A program made the position numbers and the translations under genes. Shown here one piece after another: positions 1 to 5,914 of a stretch of DNA of 9,710 nucleotides (position 1 is its first letter; every line of letters starts with the position of its first letter). Source of the stretch: Methylococcaceae bacterium (GTDB lineage: Bacteria; Pseudomonadota; Gammaproteobacteria; Methylococcales; Methylomonadaceae); the NCBI GenBank assembly GCA_013140465.1, contig JABFST010000157.1:1-9710 (forward strand), in the 5' to 3' direction. The notes under the pieces are model-generated. The model searched no databases, was not told where the DNA came from, and saw nothing but the letters and a program-made list of their open reading frames with translations.

Positions 1-57
1 GCAACAACAGGACGGGGAAATTTTGACATAGTGTGTGTTTTAAAGAGAAGGCAGTAG

Positions 58-1263
58 TTATACGGAAATATCATTGACGCTAGTGATTGCCAAGATGATG
101 CCTGTCATTATAACACCGATGACTGCACCGATGACCAATATGGCAATAGGCTCCAGCAAGGCCAAAAACCGCTTCATGCGCTCGCGCCCGCTGTCGGTGT
201 AGAGCGTGCCTAAAGACTTAAGCATCGCGGGCAATTCGCCAGAACGTTCACCCACTTTAATCAAGCCATAACCCGTGGCGGTAATCGCCCCGCTTTCTTG
301 CAAAGCATCCGCTAAGCTACGCCCGCCTTTGACCGCCTTCGTGACCTGCGAAAAATTGGCGCGTAAGCGGCTGCCGGATACGCCTTGTTGTGCCAAGTCT
401 AAGGCGCGGGTCAGCTCAACCTTGCTGCTGAGCAAAGTGCTGAGCATCGCAGACCACCGCCCGATGTCGGATTCTATCAGCCACGTCCCCAGTAACGGCA
501 AGGTCATCAGCACATCCCAAAAGCGTTGGCGTATATCGGGTTTGGACAGGCCTATCATAAACATTAGCACCACACTGGCCAGTAAGGCCGAAATGATGGT
601 GATGTTGTTATTGACGAACTGCCCGGTTTCCAGCACGGCTTTAGCCAAAAACGGGATGTCGCCTTTGGCTTTGCTGAGCAGTTTAGTGAACTTAGGCACG
701 ACCACGACAAAAATAATCATCACGGCGCTAATGCCCGACACGATTAAGATGCTGGGGTAAATCAGCGCATTCCGCAATTCGCTGGCGATGCGTTGCTCGT
801 ATTCCATTTGCGTGACGCCATCGCTTAAGGATTCGGCAAGGCTGCCCGTCAATTCGCCCGCAGTCGCCAAATGGAACATATACGGCGGCAGATTAATTTT
901 AGAAGCCGCCAAGGCTTTGGAAAAAGCCACGCCGCGCCGTAGTTGGGTGGAAATGTCGGTCAATTCTTGGCGTAAAAAGTCTTGCTGTAGCGATTCCGCC
1001 AAGGAGGCTATCGCCTCGTCCAAGGACACCCCCGATTTTAACAAGGTCGTCAGTTGGTGCATCAGTAACAGCACATCACCCGATTTGGCCTTGGTTTTGA
1101 CGGGGCTTTGTTTGGCGGATTTGCTCGCGGTTTGTGCGCTTAAGGTGACAGGCACTAAGCCTTGGCGTTGCAACTGCCTTGCCGCCGCGCGTTCGTTGTC
1201 CACGTCTATGCTGCCCGTGACCACGCCGCCGTCTTTGTTTATGGCTTGGTATTGATATTTCAT
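58..1263 (-). CDS. gspF: Type II secretion system inner-membrane platform protein GspF
   Basis: Integral inner-membrane platform of a type II secretion (or related type IV pilus) machine; the family contacts the GspE ATPase and couples its motion to pseudopilus assembly. The 401-residue product has the usual family length (about 400). It starts MKYQYQAINKDG, the typical GspF N-terminus, followed by two copies of the T2SSF fold (about residues 65-190 and 265-395). Each copy carries the related motif: AGELTGSL near 135-142 and GERSGELPAML near 338-348. Hydrophobic spans lie near 170-190, 221-239 and 369-394. I chose the ATG at 1263 because the frame upstream of it is translated repeat DNA. The ribosome site is weak. 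It lies downstream of gspE on the same strand, with a repeat-rich gap of about 456 bases. A PilC-type pilus platform is the alternative; the adjacent GspE-like ATPase and C-terminus favour GspF. Confidence 0.9.
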   Translation of the reverse strand: MKYQYQAINKDGGVVTGSIDVDNERAAARQLQRQGLVPVTLSAQTASKSAKQSPVKTKAKSGDVLLLMHQLTTLLKSGVSLDEAIASLAESLQQDFLRQELTDISTQLRRGVAFSKALAASKINLPPYMFHLATAGELTGSLAESLSDGVTQMEYEQRIASELRNALIYPSILIVSGISAVMIIFVVVVPKFTKLLSKAKGDIPFLAKAVLETGQFVNNNITIISALLASVVLMFMIGLSKPDIRQRFWDVLMTLPLLGTWLIESDIGRWSAMLSTLLSSKVELTRALDLAQQGVSGSRLRANFSQVTKAVKGGRSLADALQESGAITATGYGLIKVGERSGELPAMLKSLGTLYTDSGRERMKRFLALLEPIAILVIGAVIGVIMTGIILAITSVNDISV

Positions 1264-1302
1264 GGCTGTGGGTGTCTGTTGGCGGCTAAGAGGTTTATTA
1301 TC

Positions 1303-1645
1303 GTTCCCACGCTCCCTGACGTAATGACAGGCTTTGATATTGTAGAGACGCGATTTATCGCGTCTCCAATAGAGTCCCAATTGCTAACGGAAACGCAAAT
1401 ATTACATACGCGATAAATCCAGACGCGATAAATCGCGTCTCTACGGTGTTCGTTCCTAAGTTTTGCTCTCATCCTTATACACAAGTATTCAAGTAACCCG
1501 TCAAACCCGTCGGGAAGCGGGTATCCGGTGTTATGGATGGCAATCTCAAATACATCCATGCCAGCGAACCCTCTCTTCGCTTTCCCTGCCGGAATGACGG
1601 GCTTTGAGACACTAGTGCATAACGATGAGCGCAGAGCGTGGGAAC
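1303..1645. repeat. 12-bp terminal inverted repeats bracketing the repeat mosaic
   Basis: GTTCCCACGCTC at 1303-1314 has an exact reverse complement, GAGCGTGGGAAC, at 1634-1645. Together they bracket most of the mosaic. Just inside each end (1313-1337, 1583-1607) lies a direct repeat sharing the core AATGAC(A/G)GGCTTTGA. This may be a composite of dispersed repeat units rather than one mobile unit, because no transposase or target duplication is visible. Confidence 0.55.
1342..1444. repeat. REPIN-like pair of palindromic repeats
   Basis: Two palindromic units face each other. The left arm 1342-1365 and right arm 1421-1444 are exact 24-base reverse complements, 55 bases apart. Each arm is itself nearly palindromic: GAGACGCGAT, TT, ATCGCGTCTC at 1345-1366 and AGACGCGAT, AA, ATCGCGTCT at 1421-1440. 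A partial third copy, ACGCGATAAATCC, precedes the right arm near 1408-1420. This geometry matches REP doublets (REPINs/BIMEs), normally non-autonomous and moved by a RAYT-type transposase encoded elsewhere. No such gene is in the window. Confidence 0.75.
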
Positions 1646-1719
1646 TATAAGACCCTACTTGATCCCGTTTAATACGCCTAGTGTTGCTAAGGGTGTGCCA
1701 CATTGGATGCAGATCCTGC

Positions 1720-3435
1720 TTAACTGGCGGTAACGCGTAAGACTTCTTCAACACTGGTCAACCCTTGGTAGGCTTTGATAAAGCCATCTTCGCGCAACGA
1801 CCTAAAGCCTTGGCTGACGGCGATAGCGTGTAACTCAGCGGTACTGCCACCTTGGGCGATGGCGTGCTGCAATTCGGGAGTGACTGGGATCAGTTCGTGT
1901 ATGCCTATGCGACCGCTAAAGCCAGAACCTTGGCAGTGTTTGCAGCCGACCGGGACACGCCATTGCGCAGGTAATGACGCTAACGCAGCGGGCAAACTGT
2001 TGACGGTGTTCTCGTGTATATCGACGACCGGATGCCCTGCCACGGCGCAGTGCGTGCATAAGCGCCGCACCAGGCGTTGCGCCATGACGGCGCGGACGGG
2101 CGTAGCCACTAAAAACGGGTCTATGCCCATATCAATCAGGCGGGTAAAAGCACTGACCGCGTCATTGGTGTGTAGCGTGGACAACACCAAATGTCCGGTC
2201 AGCGAAGATTGGATCGCGATTTCGGCGGTTTCGCGGTCGCGTATTTCGCCAATCATAATCACATCAGGATCTTGGCGGAGAATCGCGCGTAGGGCGCGGG
2301 CAAAGTTATAGCCGATGCTGTCCAGCGTCTGCACTTGGGTGATGCCCGACATGCGGTATTCGACGGGATCTTCTACAGTGATGATTTTGCGTTCGCCAGT
2401 ATTGATATGGTCTAGCACCGAATACAAGGTGGTGGATTTGCCCGAGCCTGTAGGGCCGGTGACTAAAATGATGCCGTGCGGTTGGTGCGCCCAGTCTTTT
2501 AATAGGCCGAGGTTGTGCGCTTGCATACCTATCGAATCGATGCTGAATTTTTGCTTTTCTTTGGGCAATAAGCGCATCACGATGGATTCGCCGTGTACGC
2601 CCGGCAAGGCCGATATGCGCACGTCCAAGTCCTCGCCGCTGACGCGGGTTTCGATTTGCCCGTCTTGCGGCAAGCGGTGTTCGGCAATGTCCATGCCCGC
2701 TATCAGTTTGATGCGCGAGGCGATGGCGTTAAAGCGTTCTATCGGCAAGGTAAAGCGTTCATACAAAATGCCGTCTATGCGTAAGCGCACTTTAACGGTG
2801 TAGCGTTCTGGCTCGATATGAATGTCGGAAGCGCGTTGGTCAAAGGCCATTGCCAATAAGTTATTGACGAACTCGATGACGGGGGCTTCTTCTGCCAGTT
2901 CGCGCAAATAGCCTTCGCCACTGCCGCCCATATTGTCAGTATCGGCTATGCGTGCTACGCGATCCAGCAATTGGTCCAAATCATGGCTGCGCAACAAAAA
3001 CCATTCCAAAGGCCCAGTTAGGGTTTTTTCCAACACTTCACGGATGCTGTTGTTTAAGGGGTCGCGTGCTGCGCAGCCGATAGTCTGCTGGCTGGTTTCA
3101 AAGGCTATCACTTCTTGGTCCAGCCACCAGTCCAACGCCAAGCCTGTGTCCTTAAGCCATTCCTGCATCTGCCTAGTCGTGTGGGGCAGGTCTTTAAGGG
3201 CCAACAAAGGCATGTCCAGTTGTTGCGATAGCACGGGCAAGATGGCATCTTCGGACAATGCCCCAATGCGGATCAGGATAGCCCCTAAACGCCCGCCGAC
3301 TTGGGCTTGCACATACAAGGCCCGTTCCAGGTCGGCAGGGCTGATTAAGTCTTGTTCCAGTAATAAAGTGCCTAGCGGTTGTTTTGAGGGCATAAGTGTG
3401 TGGGGTGGCGTTGGGACGGTTTTGGGCAAGGGCAT
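1720..3435 (-). CDS. gspE: Type II secretion system traffic ATPase GspE
   Basis: Cytoplasmic hexameric ATPase powering pseudopilus assembly in type II secretion. The 571-residue product has an N-terminal T2SSE_N/MshEN-type domain (about 17-120, LGTLLLEQDLIS) and a C-terminal ATPase core. Visible motifs are Walker A GPTGSGKST (327-335), Asp box TVEDPVEY (353-360), Walker B DPDVIMIGEIRD (389-400), His box LVLSTLHTNDA (416-426), and two CxxC pairs (C460/C463, C498/C501) forming the zinc site typical of GspE and PilB. The start is uncertain. The ATG at 3435 is the first outside the upstream repeat element and has GGA 7 bases before it. The ATG at 3393 (557 residues) begins right at the conserved domain and would fit if the TATAAT at 3434-3439 is a promoter. 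The longer frame back to 3627 only translates repeat DNA. gspF lies downstream. PilB or MshE-type ATPase is the alternative. Confidence 0.9.
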   Translation of the reverse strand: MPLPKTVPTPPHTLMPSKQPLGTLLLEQDLISPADLERALYVQAQVGGRLGAILIRIGALSEDAILPVLSQQLDMPLLALKDLPHTTRQMQEWLKDTGLALDWWLDQEVIAFETSQQTIGCAARDPLNNSIREVLEKTLTGPLEWFLLRSHDLDQLLDRVARIADTDNMGGSGEGYLRELAEEAPVIEFVNNLLAMAFDQRASDIHIEPERYTVKVRLRIDGILYERFTLPIERFNAIASRIKLIAGMDIAEHRLPQDGQIETRVSGEDLDVRISALPGVHGESIVMRLLPKEKQKFSIDSIGMQAHNLGLLKDWAHQPHGIILVTGPTGSGKSTTLYSVLDHINTGERKIITVEDPVEYRMSGITQVQTLDSIGYNFARALRAILRQDPDVIMIGEIRDRETAEIAIQSSLTGHLVLSTLHTNDAVSAFTRLIDMGIDPFLVATPVRAVMAQRLVRRLCTHCAVAGHPVVDIHENTVNSLPAALASLPAQWRVPVGCKHCQGSGFSGRIGIHELIPVTPELQHAIAQGGSTAELHAIAVSQGFRSLREDGFIKAYQGLTSVEEVLRVTAS

Positions 3436-3439
3436 TATA
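3434..3439 (-). promoter_or_regulatory. Possible -10 box for gspE
   Basis: The minus strand carries a perfect TATAAT here, overlapping the ATG at 3433-3435. No good -35 box exists 16-18 bases upstream; that stretch falls in the CT-rich repeat element. If it works, transcription would begin near 3427 and the true gspE start would be the ATG at 3393. A chance match is quite possible. Confidence 0.2.
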
Positions 3440-3442
3440 GAG

Positions 3443-3516
3443 TCCGAAGCTGATAAATCTCCCTCTCCCTCAGGGAGAGGGTAGGGAGAGGGCGATTTAC
3501 CAGCTTCGGATTTTTT
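3443..3516. repeat. Palindromic repeat element with CCCTCTCCCT core upstream of gspE
   Basis: Outer arms at 3443-3459 and 3494-3510 (TCCGAAGCTG(A/G)TAAATC and its complement) pair over 17 bases with one mismatch. Inside is a second hairpin, CCCTCTCCCT, CA, GGGAGAGGG, at 3461-3481, followed by a further GGGAGAGGG copy. On the plus strand the element is followed by six T (3511-3516), giving it the form of an intrinsic terminator in that direction. On the minus strand, where murU and gspE are read, no T-run follows. It fills most of the 119-base gap between murU and gspE. Confidence 0.7.
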
Positions 3517-3554
3517 ATGTGGGTAAGGCTTTAACACACCCTGCGTCGGCAAGT

Positions 3555-4232
3555 TTAACGGGGTGCGGTTTTTGAGTATACAGCATCCAGTGCCTGTAAC
3601 CGTTCGGGTGTGCCTATGTCCATCCAAAATCCGTCATGCACTTGTCCGGTCACGCGTTGTTCTGCCATCGCTAGGCGCAACAATGGGCCGAGTTTGTGGC
3701 TACCCTCGGGCAGGTGCTGAAACAGTTCGGGGCGGTACAAGCCGATGCCGCTAAAGGTATAGTGCGGCAGTTGTTGCGCTGACACTAGGCCGTCGGCGGT
3801 GATGCCAAAATCACCTTGTGGGTGGTGTGGCGGGTTGGGCACTAACACCACATGCGCCAAGTCTACGGCGAGGCCGTGCAATTGGGCAAACGGAAAATCA
3901 GTGGCGATGTCACCATTGACGACTAAAAATACGCCATCGCCCAATAAGTGTCGGGCGTGGATGATGCCGCCCGCCGTTTCTAGGCCTTGTGCGCCTTCGG
4001 GCGAATAATGGATGCTGGCGCCATAACGGCTGCCGTCGCCTAAGTGGTCGGCAATTTGTTGGCCCAAATGGGCGTGGTTGATGACCAGATCGGTAAAATC
4101 AGCGGCGACCAGTTGCTTTATCGTGTGTTCGATCAGGGTTAAGCCCGCGACGGGTAATAAGGGTTTGGGCGTGTGGTCGGTTAAAGGGCGCATCCGTTCA
4201 CCGCGACCTGCGGCTAAAATCATCGCTTTCAT
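3555..4232 (-). CDS. murU: N-acetylmuramate alpha-1-phosphate uridylyltransferase MurU
   Basis: Cytoplasmic nucleotidyltransferase that joins UTP and MurNAc-1-phosphate to give UDP-MurNAc in peptidoglycan recycling, bypassing fosfomycin-sensitive de novo synthesis. The 225-residue length is normal for MurU. The nucleotide-binding signature runs over residues 6-28 (AAGRGERMRPLTDHTPKPLL). ETAGGI is at 85-90, the metal-site NGD at 106-108, and FWMDIGTPERL at 202-212, all typical of the small MurU/NTP-transferase group. The ATG at 4232 overlaps the amgK TGA as ATGA, so the two are probably translationally coupled. The partner AmgK supplies its substrate. A generic sugar-1-phosphate nucleotidyltransferase is possible by sequence alone, but the amgK neighbour makes MurU much more likely. 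Confidence 0.93.
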   Translation of the reverse strand: MKAMILAAGRGERMRPLTDHTPKPLLPVAGLTLIEHTIKQLVAADFTDLVINHAHLGQQIADHLGDGSRYGASIHYSPEGAQGLETAGGIIHARHLLGDGVFLVVNGDIATDFPFAQLHGLAVDLAHVVLVPNPPHHPQGDFGITADGLVSAQQLPHYTFSGIGLYRPELFQHLPEGSHKLGPLLRLAMAEQRVTGQVHDGFWMDIGTPERLQALDAVYSKTAPR

Positions 4233-5251
4233 AATGGATTTGCCGTAGCCGTTTGGGCTAAAACGTTTTGTAGGGCCTCTTGTTGCATGTGCAAAAACTC
4301 ACCTAAGGCGGCGAGTTCAGGGTAGTGCTGGCAGACTTTCAGCACATAGTTGAGTGTGCGCGGAATGTCGGCGAGATAATTGGGTTTACCGTCGCGCAAA
4401 TGCAGTCTGGCAAAAATACCGATGGCTTTCAGGTGGCGCTGCATACCCATCAGGTCAAACCAGCGTTTAAATTGGGCCAGGTCGGCACTTAACAAGCCGC
4501 CTTGCACCAGGCGTTGATGGTATTGTGCCACCCACGCGTCCACTTGCGCGTCGGGCCAGGTAATATAGCAATCACGCAGCAGCGATACCAAGTCATAAGT
4601 GATGGGGCCGATTACGGCATCTTGAAAATCGATGACCCCCGGGCTGTCTTCGGACAGTATCATCAAATTACGCGAGTGGTAATCCCTATGCACACAGCAT
4701 AAAGGTTGTTCGAGTGCCGAGGCGATCAAGAGCTGGCGTGCCGATTGCCAAGCGGGTTCTGGCAGGCTTATGTCCAGCAAGGCATGGGCAAACCAGTCGG
4801 TAAAAATGCCTAACTCGCGCTCAAAAAAGGCGGCATCGTAAACGGGCAGTCCGCAACTGCCGATGTCGGTTTGGCTTTGCAGCGTATATAAGGCATCGAA
4901 CGCACTTTGGTACAGGCGGTCGGCGGTATCGTCGGCGAGCTGGTGCAAAAAGCATTGCGGGCCAAAGTCTTCCAGCAGCAAAAAGCCGTCAGCCAAGTTT
5001 TGCTGATAAATATGCGGCACATTAACCCCCGATTGCGTCAACAAGGCCGCTACACTGAGAAAAGGGGCCAGGTTTTCTTTGTCGGGCGGCGCATCCATAA
5101 CAATAAATGGGCCTTCGGCGGTGTACACCCTAAAGTATTGGCGGAAACTCGCATCGCTAGAGGCGGGTTCTATGGCTTTAATGGTTAAGAGCAGATCGTT
5201 CTCTAGCCAATCGTGCAGGGTGAGTGTCCTTAGGTTGTCAAGCATCATCAT
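4229..5251 (-). CDS. amgK: Anomeric MurNAc/GlcNAc kinase AmgK
   Basis: Cytoplasmic sugar kinase that phosphorylates MurNAc (and GlcNAc) at the anomeric carbon, feeding MurU in cell-wall recycling. The 340-residue product has an aminoglycoside-phosphotransferase fold. An N-lobe contains SSDASFRQYFRV (31-42) and the hinge-like LLLEDFG (91-97). The catalytic loop HRDYHSRNLMI (188-198) has Asp190 and Asn195, and the metal motif IDFQD (207-211) stands in place of DFG. Three ATG codons in a row (5251, 5248, 5245) leave the exact start open by two residues; none has a clear ribosome site. It overlaps murU by 4 bases and is divergent from lptD, an arrangement known from Pseudomonas. Confidence 0.93.
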   Translation of the reverse strand: MMMLDNLRTLTLHDWLENDLLLTIKAIEPASSDASFRQYFRVYTAEGPFIVMDAPPDKENLAPFLSVAALLTQSGVNVPHIYQQNLADGFLLLEDFGPQCFLHQLADDTADRLYQSAFDALYTLQSQTDIGSCGLPVYDAAFFERELGIFTDWFAHALLDISLPEPAWQSARQLLIASALEQPLCCVHRDYHSRNLMILSEDSPGVIDFQDAVIGPITYDLVSLLRDCYITWPDAQVDAWVAQYHQRLVQGGLLSADLAQFKRWFDLMGMQRHLKAIGIFARLHLRDGKPNYLADIPRTLNYVLKVCQHYPELAALGEFLHMQQEALQNVLAQTATANPL

Positions 5252-5350
5252 GTTGGGGTTAGATTAGTTATAACGCGGTGAATTGAGGTAAAATAACGGT
5301 TCGGCATTTTATTCGATTTACCTTCAATAACGCTACTAAACTAACGCCCT
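5252..5350. promoter_or_regulatory. Divergent promoter region between amgK and lptD
   Basis: This 99-base AT-rich gap must hold the start signals for both directions unless promoters lie inside the genes. On the plus strand TAAAAT at 5289-5294 matches five of six -10 bases, with only a poor -35 (TTATAA near 5268). On the minus strand TAAAAT lies at about 5307-5312 and TATAAC at about 5269-5274, likewise without a good -35. GGTAAA (5287-5292) and TTTACC (5317-5322) form a short inverted repeat of unknown meaning. Individual boxes are weakly supported. Confidence 0.35.
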
Positions 5351-5620
5351 ATGCACCGCCGTTTATTTTTGGTTTTTTTACCCTCACTCACTGCCTCTGT
5401 CAGTTATGCCGAACAGGCCGCTTGGAATTGCGAGCAAAACAAAGAGAGTAAAGAATGGGTTTGTGTCGGCGAAAAAAGGCCGCCCGCCGCATCGGCTCCC
5501 AGTAAGGCCACTGAAGCCAAACCTACTGCCGAAGCAGTCGGGGCAGTACGCGTACCCGCCCGACAGGCGTTTAAGCCCGCTGTTGCTGCGCCCGTCCAGC
5601 CGTCGTCAGTTGCAGTTTAA
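5351..5620 (+). CDS. lptD: LptD N-terminal fragment ending at an in-frame stop
   Basis: First 89 codons of the lptD reading frame, ending at TAA 5618-5620. Residues 1-20 (MHRRLFLVFLPSLTASVSYA) look like a Sec signal peptide with cleavage after SYA. A small motif follows, W25-x-C27-x2-N30-K31-x4-W36-x-C38, then a proline/alanine-rich linker. The stop falls inside that linker. The same frame continues open past the stop for 98 codons to ATG 5915 and on through the whole LptD body, so this is most simply the beginning of lptD and not a separate gene. As sequenced, it could at most give a short secreted peptide. The ribosome site is weak. Confidence 0.7.
   Translation: MHRRLFLVFLPSLTASVSYAEQAAWNCEQNKESKEWVCVGEKRPPAASAPSKATEAKPTAEAVGAVRVPARQAFKPAVAAPVQPSSVAV
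5618..5620 (+). other. lptD: In-frame TAA stop interrupting lptD
   Basis: Codon 90 of the frame opened at 5351 is TAA. The codons around it read S-S-V-A-V-stop-P-V-P-R-T-P-A-P, so both sides are the same type of Pro/Ala linker and no frame change is involved. A single C-to-T change from CAA (Gln) explains it. No ATG, GTG or TTG occurs in frame between 5621 and 5914. Confidence 0.9.
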
Positions 5621-5914
5621 CCCGTTCCGCGCACACCCGCACCTGCACTGATACCGACTCCAGCAGCTGTTACCCCGCCTCCCGTCCTTGCCAATCCTAC
5701 CAACGTCCCCGCCCAAACAGAGCAAGCTGCGCCAGAGCCTACGTTTGCTGACGGTGCGGCGGATGGCGCAGCGTGGCAATGTGGTGTCAATAAGGCCGAC
5801 AACAGCTGGCAATGCCAGTCTGCGGCCGGGACAGCCGCAACTACGGCAACTGCGGGCACAGCGGCGGCGCGTCAGTCGGGCGGCACACCTGTACTGTATC
5901 CCGAAGAACCCACT

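Larger units (their letters stand above)
1264..1719. repeat. Intergenic repeat mosaic between gspE and gspF
   Basis: About 456 bases without a credible gene. It is built from several short repeat types: a perfect 24-bp inverted repeat (1342-1365 with 1421-1444), a 12-bp inverted pair GTTCCCACGCTC (1303-1314) with its complement (1634-1645), and an imperfect 25-bp direct repeat (1313-1337 and 1583-1607, 22 of 25 bases identical). The minus-strand open frame across it (1260-1754) has no family-like features and only translates these repeats. Whether gspF is transcribed through this gap from gspE or from its own promoter here cannot be told; I see no convincing promoter or T-run terminator. Confidence 0.75.

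Noticed and set aside
1264..1380. Longer N-terminus for GspF from a TTG at 1380
   Set aside because: The added residues are encoded by the inverted repeat, and the family N-terminus begins at MKYQYQA (1263).
1303..1645. Insertion sequence between gspE and gspF
   Set aside because: No transposase frame or target-site duplication is visible; the inverted ends are short and fit dispersed repeats.
1260..1754. 164-codon minus-strand open frame between gspE and gspF
   Set aside because: It overlaps the gspE end and translates palindromic and dispersed repeats; no family-like domain, signal or start site is visible.
3436..3627. Longer N-terminus for GspE from a TTG at 3627
   Set aside because: It would overlap murU and its residues (SPSPYPLPEGEG) are translated palindromic repeat.
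5618..5620. Recoding of the stop as selenocysteine or pyrrolysine
   Set aside because: Those use TGA and TAG; this is TAA, and the site is a plain Pro/Ala linker without a visible recoding hairpin.
5351..5914. Frameshift as the cause of the lptD interruption
   Set aside because: 5351 and 5915 are in the same frame and the intervening codons are open on both sides of the TAA, so a substitution suffices.
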